Below are positions 24,705 to 32,702 of a stretch of 64,000 bases of DNA, piece by piece. Below the pieces are notes generated by a model. It was given only the letters and a program-made list of their open reading frames with translations, searched no databases and had not been told where the DNA came from. This DNA comes from CAYVIB01 sp964451365. GTDB lineage: Bacteria > Pseudomonadota > Gammaproteobacteria > Pseudomonadales > Cellvibrionaceae. Where the stretch lies: contig CAYVIB010000016.1 of the NCBI GenBank assembly GCA_964451365.1, forward strand, positions 32,861 through 96,860, given 5' to 3'. The position numbers and the translations under genes are program-made. Each line of letters starts with the position of its first letter. Within the stretch, counting starts at the first letter, position 1.

Positions 24705-26115
24705 GCTATTGACGGAGGAAAGGGTGTCAGCAAGACACCTTTTAACAAGAACGCGTTTCGATATGGGGGCTAAGCTTAGTTTGGGATCCTTACTTGTAAA
24801 ATCGATTGATGTAAAGTCGACTTTGCAGTGTAATACCTACCGTGCGTTCTTGTCTCCAATTACAAGAGGAAAAATGAGCGAGCTTGGATCTAAAAAAGTT
24901 GGTGTGGAAGACTATTTGCGTTCGTTTGGTGATTTGGTTAATTCGATTAAGGAAAACGGGTTTTATGAGGATGGATTTTCCATTCCAAGATCTGAAAATG
25001 GGGATATAGTAAACGGAGCGCATCGTGTTGCTATTTGTGCTTTGCTGTTTCCGAATTTTTTAGTTCCTACAGTAAAACTAAAAGAAGAATCTCTAGATTA
25101 TAGCGCAACCTATTTTGGCGACGCAGGAATTGCTGAGCCATATCTCGATAACGCGGCGTTGAGTCTGGTAGAGAATCTTGATGATGTATATATTGCCTGT
25201 ATTTGGCCGTCATCAGGTGAAAAAGCTATTGATATTGAAGATTTTTTGAGAGATAGATCGTTTTATAGGAAGACTGTTAAGTTAACCGAGCTCGGAAAGA
25301 AGAATTTGATGTTACATTTGTATCCAAATGAAGGTTGGATTGGAACTCCAAAGGATGCATTTCGGGGACTGAATAATAAGATCCAGCCTTGTTTTGGTAA
25401 TAAAGGAGAAGTAACATTTATTTTTTTTAGGGAATCTAGCCTGGAGAATGTTATAGCCATAAAGGAACTTGTGCGAGAAATGGTGGGTATTGGAAAGCAT
25501 AGTGTTCACATTACTGATACTCGGCAAGAGGCGCTCATGCTTTCTAGAACGTTACTCTCATATGGTGGATTAAAAGTATTAAATAATGCGAAACCATGGA
25601 AGTTTCCAATATACTATTCTAGTCTCAAAGGCATAGCTTTAAGTTCTGGATCTTCTGGGTTGGATTATGCTTTGACCGGAAGTGCATTGATGGGGCTTTT
25701 GGGTGAGCGCCCGCCGTCAGATATTGATTATATATCTCATGATATTCTTGAATATAATATCAAAAATACAGAGGGACTGTTGGCGCTCTCACGTCACGAT
25801 TCAGAGTTGCGCCTTTATCCTGATAAGGTAGATAGACTACTAGTGGATGGTTATAACTATTTTTACTTTATGAATGTGAAATTTCTATCTGCGAATATAA
25901 TTTACCAGATTAAGAAATCTAGATATGAGCGTAAAGATAAAGAGGATTTGATATCGCTAGAAAGGTTTATTGAGGACAAAATACCAATTTACGATATTTT
26001 TCTATGCGTTGTAAGAAGGGGGTATTCTAGATTTAGGTGGAGTATTATAAGTATGTTAAAAGCAGTAGGTCTTTTCAAGCTTGTATATAAGCTCTATAGG
26101 AAAATGTTGAGATGA
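24673..26115 (+). CDS. Unrecognised 480-residue protein with ParB-like and nucleotidyltransferase-like parts
   Basis: No named family is assigned. Residues about 85-140 contain GFSIPRSENGDIVNGAHRVAI, where NGAHR (114-118) resembles the DGHHR motif of ParB/SerK-fold proteins. A middle part (about 200-290) has LTELGKKNLMLHLYPNEGWIG and HITDTRQEA. The C-terminal part has LTGSALMGLLGERPPSDIDYI (334-353), a GS...DxD pattern like nucleotidyltransferase-fold enzymes (Asp350, Asp352). No signal peptide is seen. It overlaps wzx by 32 nt and the next glycosyltransferase by ATGA, so it belongs to the operon. A GTG at 24724 with GGAGG 5 nt upstream is an alternative start. A role in modifying or transferring a phosphorylated residue is a guess only. 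Confidence 0.7.
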   Translation: MIREEHLRESKLLTEERVSARHLLTRTRFDMGAKLSLGSLLVKSIDVKSTLQCNTYRAFLSPITRGKMSELGSKKVGVEDYLRSFGDLVNSIKENGFYEDGFSIPRSENGDIVNGAHRVAICALLFPNFLVPTVKLKEESLDYSATYFGDAGIAEPYLDNAALSLVENLDDVYIACIWPSSGEKAIDIEDFLRDRSFYRKTVKLTELGKKNLMLHLYPNEGWIGTPKDAFRGLNNKIQPCFGNKGEVTFIFFRESSLENVIAIKELVREMVGIGKHSVHITDTRQEALMLSRTLLSYGGLKVLNNAKPWKFPIYYSSLKGIALSSGSSGLDYALTGSALMGLLGERPPSDIDYISHDILEYNIKNTEGLLALSRHDSELRLYPDKVDRLLVDGYNYFYFMNVKFLSANIIYQIKKSRYERKDKEDLISLERFIEDKIPIYDIFLCVVRRGYSRFRWSIISMLKAVGLFKLVYKLYRKMLR

Positions 26116-26984
26116 CGCAGAAAGTAAGTATTATTTTACCTGTTTATAATGCTGCCCGTTACCTCCCTGAATGTATAGAATCATTAATTAAACAAACGTA
26201 TGAAGAATTTGAATTAATAATTATAAATGATGGTTCCACGGATTCATCAGGTGATGTCATTGAACATTATCGTATGCAAGATGCGCGAATTAAAGTGTAT
26301 GCGTGGCAGAACCGAGGGCTTATTGCATCTCTTAATAAAGCGATATCTGTCAGTGAGGGAGCTTATATAGTGAGAATGGATGCGGATGATATCGCACATG
26401 AAGATCGGTTAGCTAAACAAATTTCATATATGGAAAATAATCCAAAGTGCGATGTTTTGGGTACTTCGGCAATAAAGATAGATATGTTTGGAAAAGTTAT
26501 TGGTCGAATAAGCGTTCCTGTTGGAGGAAAGGATGTGGCGGCACATTTGATGATTAACTCGCCTGTTATTCACCCTTCTGTAGTATTCCGACGATTATCG
26601 GTCGATAAGTATTTATACAATGAGTTCGATCAACTAGCGGAAGATTATGGCCTTTGGCTCCGCTTGTATAATGGTGAGAATATACATAATCTGCAAGAAG
26701 CATTGCTTTATTACCGCATACATCCTGATAGCATCTCGGTAAAGCGCAAAAGAGAGCAATATTTAATGGCAGCACAATTGAGAAAAAAATATATCCTAGA
26801 TAAATATATCCTTTGCGACTGCTGTATGAGAGAGGTAAATATTTTTTTGGATCTTAATGCCAGTTTTTCTATGGCAATGTTTGTTGTGTTAAGGATAAAA
26901 GTTAAGCACTGGAAACATATCAGCATGAAGTACTGCTTTCGTTGGATTTGGTCTGCTCTTAAGCTTAGGAAGCTATCAAGGTGA
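26112..26984 (+). CDS. Glycosyltransferase family 2
   Basis: The 290-residue GT-A enzyme begins VSIILPVYNAARYLPECIESL, then IIINDGSTDSS, and carries the metal-binding MDADDIAHEDRL (DxD) followed by PVIHPSVVFR and EDYGLWLRL, all standard for inverting GT2 enzymes of O-antigen loci. Cytoplasmic face of the inner membrane; sugar specificity unknown. It overlaps both neighbours (ATGA upstream, GTGA downstream), which indicates tight translational coupling. Confidence 0.92.
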   Translation: MTQKVSIILPVYNAARYLPECIESLIKQTYEEFELIIINDGSTDSSGDVIEHYRMQDARIKVYAWQNRGLIASLNKAISVSEGAYIVRMDADDIAHEDRLAKQISYMENNPKCDVLGTSAIKIDMFGKVIGRISVPVGGKDVAAHLMINSPVIHPSVVFRRLSVDKYLYNEFDQLAEDYGLWLRLYNGENIHNLQEALLYYRIHPDSISVKRKREQYLMAAQLRKKYILDKYILCDCCMREVNIFLDLNASFSMAMFVVLRIKVKHWKHISMKYCFRWIWSALKLRKLSR

Positions 26985-26989
26985 TACTG

Positions 26990-27559
26990 ATGCATAGTGG
27001 TCGAAAGAAATTTAAGAGTTTAAGGTGCTTGATAGTGGCGTTGGTTTTTTTTATCTCAATGCTGCCGGCGTTTATTAGACGTTTGATGTATCAATTGTCG
27101 GCATCGATGCCGACAATTGTTGGCGTTGGAGTGAGATATGTTTTTTTAAAAAGCTTATGCCCAACCGTCGGTGATAATGTTTATATTGGAAGGTGGGTTG
27201 TTATCAAGGGGTTTGATAATCTTTGCATCGGCAGTGATGTAAGTATCCATGAGTTCTGTTATGTAGACGCATCTGGCGGAATATTTTTAGGAAATTCAGT
27301 TTCTATGGCGCATGGTTCTTCGTTAATTAGCTTTGAGCACACGTGGGAAGATATTTCAGTTCCAATAAAATATAACCCAATCGTTTATAAACAGATTAAT
27401 ATCGGTAATGATGTTTGGATTGGTTGTGGCGTACGCATATTGGCGGGATCGGTGGTGGAAGATCGTTCCGTTATCGGCGCGGGAAGTGTGGTTAAGGGAA
27501 CGCTAACGTCTAACGGAGTATATGTTGGCAGCCCAGCAAAGCTTATAAAGAAATTCTGA
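26990..27559 (+). CDS. Left-handed beta-helix (hexapeptide repeat) acyltransferase
   Basis: The 189-residue protein has a hydrophobic N-terminal segment (residues about 10-28), then hexapeptide coils: TVGDNVYIGRWVVIKG, LCIGSDVSIHEF, IFLGNSVSMAHG, INIGNDVWIGCGVRILAG and SVIGAGSVVKG, ending VGSPAKLIKKF. Proteins of this LbH/CysE-WcaB type O-acetylate sugars from acetyl-CoA. The conserved His in HTWED is probably catalytic. The ATG at 26990 has AAGGTGA 6 nt upstream; a GTG at 26981 would overlap the previous stop. It probably adds acetyl groups to the repeat unit. Confidence 0.88.
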   Translation: MHSGRKKFKSLRCLIVALVFFISMLPAFIRRLMYQLSASMPTIVGVGVRYVFLKSLCPTVGDNVYIGRWVVIKGFDNLCIGSDVSIHEFCYVDASGGIFLGNSVSMAHGSSLISFEHTWEDISVPIKYNPIVYKQINIGNDVWIGCGVRILAGSVVEDRSVIGAGSVVKGTLTSNGVYVGSPAKLIKKF

Positions 27560-27574
27560 GTTTAAAGGTGCGAA

Positions 27575-28714
27575 ATGAAAGCTTTATTCTGTCATGATCA
27601 TATGTTCTCCAAGTTCGGGGGTAACTTCTATTCGCCGGGGAAGCTTGATTATCAAAAGCTGTCTTATTACTGCAAGTTTTTTAGTAAGGTGATGGTGGTA
27701 AGCAGGTCGAGAGACGTTTCGGTAATTTCAAAATCACTACAAATTGCGACAGGGGATGGAGTTGAGGTTAAGTCGTTGCCGAATATTGCGTCAATCCATG
27801 GATTATTATATATAGCATCTATACGCCGTGCTTTGAAATCGATGATCTCGAATACGGATGCGGTTATTGTTCGCATTCCAAGTGAAATTGGCCTAATGGC
27901 TGAATCGTTAGCAAGAGAAGTGGGTAAGCCTGTTCTATGTGAAGTTGTGGCAAGCGCATATGATTGCCTGTGGAATAGAGGAGATATTGCCGCAAAGTTA
28001 TATGCACCTGTTCTGGAGCGAAGAATGAGAAAGGCTTGTTATCGCGCAAGATACATAACTTATGTAACCGAGTCGTACCTTCAGGGTTTGTATCCTACAC
28101 GTGGCGTATCAGCGGGATTATCTGATGTAGATATTACGTCAGTCGGAACTAGTCGCAGCTTCCCAAGTCGAAAAAAATATAGTGTGAGCGTGATCGGGAA
28201 CCCAGATTTAAAATTGAAAGGAATCAGAGTTGCCGTTAAAGCGTTAAAAATCGTTCGATCAAAGGGGTACGATGTTATTTTGCGAGTACTAGGTGGGAAG
28301 GGGGAAGGTTATGTGGCCCAATATGGCAGTTTGCCTGATTGGGTTGTTTTCGACGGTATTGTCGTTGGGTCAGAAAATGTTATTAATTGGTTGGATAGAG
28401 CGGATGTTTATGTTCAGCCGAGTCTAACAGAGGGGATGCCTCGATCACTCTTAGAAGCAATGAGCAGGGGGATACCATGCTTAGGATCTAGGGTTGGCGG
28501 CATAACTGAATTACTGCCCCAAAATGCTAGTTTTCGTGCAGGGGATCATGTGGGTATGGCTGAATGTTTGGTCAGATTGTTATCAGATAAGCAACTTTAT
28601 ATAAAGTCATCTGAGCATTCAATTAATACCGCTACTCCATACCTGAGAAATCAACTGGGCATCCGTCGGGATAGTTTTTATCAACAGTTTCGGAATTATT
28701 GTAACACATTTTAA
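27575..28714 (+). CDS. Glycosyltransferase family 4
   Basis: The 379-residue GT-B protein contains SVSVIGNPDLKLKGIRVAVKAL, VLGGKGEG, and the C-terminal donor-binding region VQPSLTEGMPRSLLEAMSRGIPCLGSRVGG followed by E-L-L-P. The N-terminus (KALFCHDHMFSKFGGNFY) resembles bacterial GT4 enzymes of capsule loci. It is the last gene of the AT-rich operon. Beyond it only gene remnants are found until 29.6 kb. Confidence 0.9.
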   Translation: MKALFCHDHMFSKFGGNFYSPGKLDYQKLSYYCKFFSKVMVVSRSRDVSVISKSLQIATGDGVEVKSLPNIASIHGLLYIASIRRALKSMISNTDAVIVRIPSEIGLMAESLAREVGKPVLCEVVASAYDCLWNRGDIAAKLYAPVLERRMRKACYRARYITYVTESYLQGLYPTRGVSAGLSDVDITSVGTSRSFPSRKKYSVSVIGNPDLKLKGIRVAVKALKIVRSKGYDVILRVLGGKGEGYVAQYGSLPDWVVFDGIVVGSENVINWLDRADVYVQPSLTEGMPRSLLEAMSRGIPCLGSRVGGITELLPQNASFRAGDHVGMAECLVRLLSDKQLYIKSSEHSINTATPYLRNQLGIRRDSFYQQFRNYCNTF

Positions 28715-28783
28715 ATTTAAAGGACTCTGAATTTGAAAAGTAAGCGCTAAAAAAAATAAGAAAAAAGATAAAGGACACCCATA

Positions 28784-28933
28784 AAATTGCATGGGCGCTT
28801 TATGATGAATGGCGTTTTGTTAAGTGCCGGTTACCCAGTCATAAACGTTCCCGCGAAACGCCAGTTGGAATTCAACGAATTAATGTTAAATTTTTATAGT
28901 CCCGGCGATGAATCTGAAATGAACATCTGGTAA
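28784..28933 (+). pseudogene. C-terminal remnant of a Fic-family protein
   Basis: A frame encodes HGRFMMNGVLLSAGYPV, then INVPAKRQLEFNELML and NFYSPGDESEMNIW before TAA. GRFMMN...LLSAGYPV is the region just after the HxFxDGNGR motif in Fic proteins of the MNxLLLxAGYP type. The catalytic HPFxDGN part and everything upstream are missing, so this is a 3' fragment. Fic enzymes transfer AMP or similar groups and are often mobile toxins. Confidence 0.6.
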
Positions 28934-29093
28934 TCCCCCCATTTTTATGCGTTCATGTGTGGATCCACGGCTTGAAAAAATAATGGTGTAGTGATGACAA
29001 AGCGTAAGCGCCAATCCAACCGTGTGCGTATTTTTAGGGTAAGACCAAGTATCATAATAGCGCTTTATTGCTGTTGCAGGGGGCATCAATTAA

Positions 29094-29123
29094 AAACCAG
29101 CCGGATAACTCCGGCTGGTTTTA
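29094..29123 (+). terminator. Strong hairpin terminator downstream of the glycan operon
   Basis: AAACCAGCCGGA / TCCGGCTGGTTTTA forms a stem of about 11 bp with a 4-nt loop and a short T run. The A-rich left side suggests it could work in both directions. The gap 28934-29093 holds no recognised gene. Confidence 0.8.
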
Positions 29124-29169
29124 GCGCGGGCCACGTCTCGCGGCTGCCCATTCAGGACATCACCTAAAA

Positions 29170-29567
29170 AGAGAAAAGGGGTTCAGCATCAGCAGCGGTT
29201 AAAACAAGAATTAAAGCTGGATAAATTCCCGGAAGCGCCGTTAATGGCATTTGATGGTAGTGGCCACACGGATATTCATCAGGCATTGCCTTTCACGAAG
29301 GAAGACTATTTTGACTTGGTGGATAAGACAGGCCGCATGATTCGCGAGGGAAGGCGGGGATTTATTACTGAATCTGTGCCGACGATTATATCGCGTTTTG
29401 GCATTGAGCCGGATAAGTGGATTAATCACATAAAACAGTTTGGGCGTAGCTACGGTGAAGGCATTGGATCGCCGGAGAAATTAAAAGCCTATGCATTAAT
29501 TTTTGACAGGCACTGTGGAAAAGGGGTGAGTTGTTCGAGGGACGTTTACTTGCTCAATTCGCGATAG
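29170..29567 (+). pseudogene. C-terminal fragment of an IS200/REP-type (Y1) transposase-like protein
   Basis: The frame reads LPFTKEDYFDLVDKTGRMIR, then REGRRGFITESVPTIISRFG and EPDKWINHI. The arrangement Y-x-x-L-V-D-x-T-G-R-x-I-R, then KRG/RRG, then L-G-I-x-P-x-x-W is the usual C-terminal tail of Y1-family transposase-like proteins. The catalytic HUH and Tyr part is missing, and in-frame sequence before the first ATG (29244) continues only a short way, so the gene is a remnant. Together with the Fic remnant it marks a decayed insertion patch. Confidence 0.55.
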
Positions 29568-29652
29568 AATAAGTTTTGGGTTTTGTTATTATCGCGTCGC
29601 TTCTATTTTGCTGGTGCGATTTTAACCTTTTGTGCGTTCAGTGAGTTGAAAA

Positions 29653-30069
29653 TCAGTCCGGCAGTAAGATATTTGAAAATGGGTGGTGATTTTTCCAACG
29701 ATAACTTTGAAAATCCCGCTGGTCTGTCGAAAGTATCCTTCCCTGATTCAAATAATTCGCCGCTATTACAAGCGATGCGTCGGCAAGGTCCATTGGAAGG
29801 TCTGAATATTTTTCCATTAGATTTTGCAATTCAGGGACGTGTTGCTGTTGGATCTCAAATACCCGCACATTTTGTTGAATTTGTTGTAAAAATAGTAGTT
29901 GTGCGTGATTGCTCAAGCGGTTAAGCAGTAGATGGCATGTTTCTGTTATTACTGGCCAGGTTGTAATTAAGTCCTCATTCAGTTGGAGGGTAACGTCGAG
30001 TGCTCTTTGGTGCCAGCGGTCTTTTTTATTGGCGAGCGCAAGCCAATATCCGGTGTCACTGAGTATCAT
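29653..30069 (-). CDS. PIN-domain toxin (VapC-like)
   Basis: The 138-residue protein shows the PIN ribonuclease layout: MILSDTGYWLALAN with Asp5, ITETCHLL with Glu43, LPMDLADASLVIAA with Asp94 and Asp97, and LSTDQRDF with Asp116, giving the acidic metal site. PIN toxins cut specific RNAs. The gene is downstream of and overlaps (14 nt) its ribbon-helix-helix partner on the minus strand. It lies next to remnants and tRNA genes, a typical accessory position. Confidence 0.88.
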   Translation of the reverse strand: MILSDTGYWLALANKKDRWHQRALDVTLQLNEDLITTWPVITETCHLLLNRLSNHAQLLFLQQIQQNVRVFEIQQQHVPELQNLMEKYSDLPMDLADASLVIAANYLNQGRILSTDQRDFQSYRWKNHHPFSNILLPD

Positions 30070-30316
30070 GTTTAGCGTTTAAGTCTTGAAGGCTGTATTG
30101 TTTATAGTTGCTGGCCAGGTCTTCAGGCCCTTCCGCGCAGCCAACGAAACCACTCGTAACGAGGGATTGAATTTTTTTTTCCGCTTGCAAATGGCTCTTT
30201 TCATACATGATGTCAATGGCTTCCTTTACCACGTCCGAAATGCTTAACTTCAACTGCTTGCGCAACTGTTCAAGCTTTTCGCTGTGTTCTTTATCTAAAC
30301 GAGCGTTGATGCGCAT
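30056..30316 (-). CDS. Ribbon-helix-helix antitoxin partner of the PIN toxin
   Basis: The 86-residue protein begins MRINARLDKEHSEKLEQLRK and continues LKLSISDVVKEAIDIMYEK, the CopG/Arc-type DNA-binding fold. The C-terminus (residues about 50-86) would bind the toxin. The start is chosen because GGAGGT lies 4 nt before this ATG on the minus strand; an upstream in-frame ATG lacks this. The gene precedes and overlaps the toxin gene. Confidence 0.85.
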   Translation of the reverse strand: MRINARLDKEHSEKLEQLRKQLKLSISDVVKEAIDIMYEKSHLQAEKKIQSLVTSGFVGCAEGPEDLASNYKQYSLQDLNAKHDTQ

Positions 30317-30466
30317 AGTTACCTCCGACTTTGGCTGTAAAGTAGCATGTATGACAGTGTCATGCAATGGTAACGATGGCGCCTTATATCCTTATATTGG
30401 CTCCATCGTTAGTGGGAGATCAAGCGATTGGGGAGCCTTCAACAATGATTACGCCGTGAAGTGGCC

Positions 30467-30505
30467 AAAAAAAAAGGCCACTGATCTCTCAGCAGCCTTT
30501 TACAT
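30467..30505 (-). terminator. Rho-independent terminator of the tRNA-Val/tRNA-Asn transcript
   Basis: On the minus strand AAAAGGCTGCTGA / TCAGTGGCCTTTT pairs around a GAGA loop and is followed by nine T residues, right after the tRNA-Asn 3' end. Confidence 0.85.
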
Positions 30506-30506
30506 T

Positions 30507-30582
30507 TGGCTCCGCCTGCTGGGCTCGAACCAGCGACCCAATGATTAACAGTCATTTGCTCTACCGACTGAGCTAAGGCGGA
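30507..30582 (-). tRNA. tRNA-Asn (GTT)
   Basis: A 76-nt cloverleaf on the minus strand with acceptor stem TCCGCCT/AGGCGGA, anticodon loop CTGTTAA (anticodon GTT), T-arm GGTTCGAGCC and an encoded CCA. It follows tRNA-Val in the same transcript. Confidence 0.97.
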
Positions 30583-30713
30583 ATTGGGGGTTGGGCAGTT
30601 GCCCAAAAGAGCGCGTATGTTAAACGTGTGCTCTTTGTGTGTCAACCCTGACAAAAGCGATATAACTCTTTGTTTTTTCTTGAATAATTTCTCTCCCGGG
30701 CTCAACGCTGAAT

Positions 30714-30790
<77 letters not shown>

Positions 30791-30817
30791 GTTCCTGCTC
30801 GGCCTGCGAGGGCGGGT

Positions 30818-30846
30818 AGTTTAATGACATTGGCTGGAGGCTGCAA
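30818..30846 (-). promoter_or_regulatory. Candidate promoter of the tRNA-Val/tRNA-Asn unit
   Basis: On the minus strand TTGCAG (30841-30846) and TAAACT (30818-30823) are spaced by 17 nt, followed by a GC-rich discriminator (ACCCGCCCTCGC) as expected for stringently controlled stable RNA genes. It lies 28 nt upstream of the tRNA-Val 5' end. Confidence 0.45.
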
Positions 30847-31025
30847 GGGGTGTTTTTGAGTAGATGATGCGTCTCTTTTTTGTAGAAAAAACGATCATGC
30901 TGGTAGGCTCTGTAAGCAGATTTGGCACATGATCCCAAATTGATTTTGGACATCCGGGACTTTACGGGTTATTTCGGAGGCACAAGAATAGTCGTTTATT
31001 TCTCGGATATTTAAATGGCCAGGAT

Positions 31026-31312
31026 ATGCAATATAATTTTGACCCTGTCAAAGCCCAAATTAACCTCAAAAGTATGGGGTGACTTTTGAACAGGCAATTG
31101 GAGTGTTCAGAGATTCAATGGCACTAACTATTTTCGATGAAGAGAATTCCAGTGGCGATGAAGATCGCTGGATCACACTGGGCCAAGCCAATGGCCAGCA
31201 CTATCTGGTCGTGGTACATACATATCGTGAACAAAACGAGGATACGGTAACAGTCCGGCTTATTTCTGCCAGACAGGCTACTAAACCTGAGATTAAGCAA
31301 TACGAAGGGTGA
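31026..31312 (+). pseudogene. brnT: BrnT-family toxin gene with a -1 frameshift near its start
   Basis: The N-terminal part (ATG 31026) reads MQYNFDPVKAQINLKSMG and stops; the rest continues in another frame from about 31079: VTFEQAIGVFRDSMAL, EDRWITLGQANGQHYLVVVHT and VRLISARQATKPEIKQYEG. Joined, they match BrnT (FDPxKAxxNLKKHGVTFEEA...IISAR.AT..E...YE). Adding one A to the AAAA run at about 31067-31070 would restore the frame. The toxin is therefore inactive, or starts at the GTG of 31079 without its first 18 residues, or the base is a sequencing error. The brnA gene follows intact. Confidence 0.75.
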
Positions 31313-31317
31313 GCATT

Positions 31318-31518
31318 ATGCGTGATGAGTATGATTTTTCCAAAGGTGAACGAGGTAAGTTTTTTAAGCCTGACGCCAAATTTAATGTGCCTATTTATCT
31401 GGAATCCGATGTATTGGGTTATTTTGCGGCCAAGGCTCAGGCAAAGGGAGTTGAGCTGAATACTATGGTTAATGACTTACTGAAAAAGGATATTGCGCTG
31501 ATTGAAGGGGTTAAGTAA
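31318..31518 (+). CDS. brnA: BrnA-family antitoxin
   Basis: The 66-residue protein begins MRDEYDFSKGERGKFFKPDAK and continues LNTMVNDLLKKDIALIE, the BrnA ribbon-helix-helix pattern. BrnA binds BrnT and represses the operon. An in-frame GTG at 31309 overlaps the brnT stop; the ATG at 31318 gives the family's usual N-terminus. The gene looks intact although its toxin partner is frameshifted. The gap 31519-31772 downstream contains no recognised gene. Confidence 0.87.
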   Translation: MRDEYDFSKGERGKFFKPDAKFNVPIYLESDVLGYFAAKAQAKGVELNTMVNDLLKKDIALIEGVK

Positions 31519-31772
31519 GAAGTATAGGTTTTCCTTAGTTGAGTTGACAGCTGTCTTGATGTAGGGGGCCGCCACTTGTGGCTATTGGATGCCAACCAGT
31601 GATCCGATATGACTGTGAGAGCGGTCAGATTGAGGAGCCAACCTTACCAGTAAATTTCCCCTCCAGTGGTTATTGGAATTAGCATCCCAACCTGCAGGGT
31701 ATGGCACTATTGTAGAGCCGCGTCTGTGGTATTCTTCCAATCTTTTAAAATCCTGTGTTTGGAGCTAAGACC

Positions 31773-32702
31773 TTGGCCGAGAAGCCATTTTTCACCGTTT
31801 TTGTACCTACCTATAACCGTGGCTATATCATTGAGCGAACGTTGCGCAGTTGTGAGCAATCCAGCTTCAGGGATTTTGAGGTGGTGCTGGTGGATGACGG
31901 GTCAACAGATAACACGCAGGAGGTTTTGGAGCGGCTTAAGCCTACGCTTAATTACAATTTGCGCTGCTTTCAACAGAAGAATGGAGGGAAGCATACTGCG
32001 CATAATCATGCAGTCTCCGTCGCGGAGGGTTTTCTGTTTCTGACATTGGATTCGGACGATGAGCTGCTTCCGGAGGCGCTGGAAAATCTGCATCGGGTCT
32101 GGCACGGGATTCCGGAGGATCAGCGGCGTGAGTTTGTCAGTGTCGAGGGGCTTTGCTATGAAGAGGGAAAGCTTACCTCGTCCTATCCTGGTGATTTCGT
32201 GGATTCGGATTATCTCCGCAGCCGCCAATTGTTTAAAACGAAGGGAGAAAAGCGCAGCGCTTATCGGGTGGAGGTGCTGAAGGAGTTTCCTTTTACCGTG
32301 TTTCCCGGAGAGCGATATTGCCGGCCCGGCCTGATCGAAATGCGCATGGCGCACAAGTACAAAACCCGGTTTGCCAATATTCCGTTGATTAAGGTGGGGC
32401 ATGAAGCGGATGGGATTTGTGCGAATCGACGCAAGGTCACCATCCGGGCTCCGCTGGCTTACCGACAGTACTTTCTGGAGGAGATTCGGGATCATTATCC
32501 CTTTACACCCAAAAAAACGTTGAAAAGCTTCTACAAGCGCTATTCCCGCCATTCCTTTAACAGCGGCTATGGTATTTTTGTCCAGTACAGGGAAGTGCCC
32601 AACAAGTGGTACTGGCTGGCCGGCTTGCCGGATGCCTTGGCGGGTTCTATTAGCGACAAGGTTTGGAAACTTCGCAACGAGCGAAAGAGTCGGGCTTCAT
32701 GA
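31773..32702 (+). CDS. Glycosyltransferase family 2
   Basis: The 309-residue GT-A enzyme begins FFTVFVPTYNRGYIIERTLRS, then VLVDDGSTDNTQEV and LTLDSDDELLPEAL with the DxD metal site. This version, with KNGGKHTAHNHAV and a long C-terminal part, resembles GT2 enzymes of capsule loci. The TTG at 31773 has GGAG 8 nt upstream; an in-frame GTG at 31755 is the alternative. The gene is more GC-rich than the 20-28 kb block, so this second glycan unit has a different origin. It overlaps the next gene by ATGA. Confidence 0.88.
   Translation: MAEKPFFTVFVPTYNRGYIIERTLRSCEQSSFRDFEVVLVDDGSTDNTQEVLERLKPTLNYNLRCFQQKNGGKHTAHNHAVSVAEGFLFLTLDSDDELLPEALENLHRVWHGIPEDQRREFVSVEGLCYEEGKLTSSYPGDFVDSDYLRSRQLFKTKGEKRSAYRVEVLKEFPFTVFPGERYCRPGLIEMRMAHKYKTRFANIPLIKVGHEADGICANRRKVTIRAPLAYRQYFLEEIRDHYPFTPKKTLKSFYKRYSRHSFNSGYGIFVQYREVPNKWYWLAGLPDALAGSISDKVWKLRNERKSRAS

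Noticed and set aside
29170..29567. Intact insertion sequence
   Set aside because: Only the transposase tail remains, and no terminal repeats or intact catalytic region were found.
31060..31085. Programmed ribosomal frameshift in brnT
   Set aside because: The A-run is short, no downstream stimulatory structure is obvious, and BrnT families do not use frameshifting; mutation or error is simpler.
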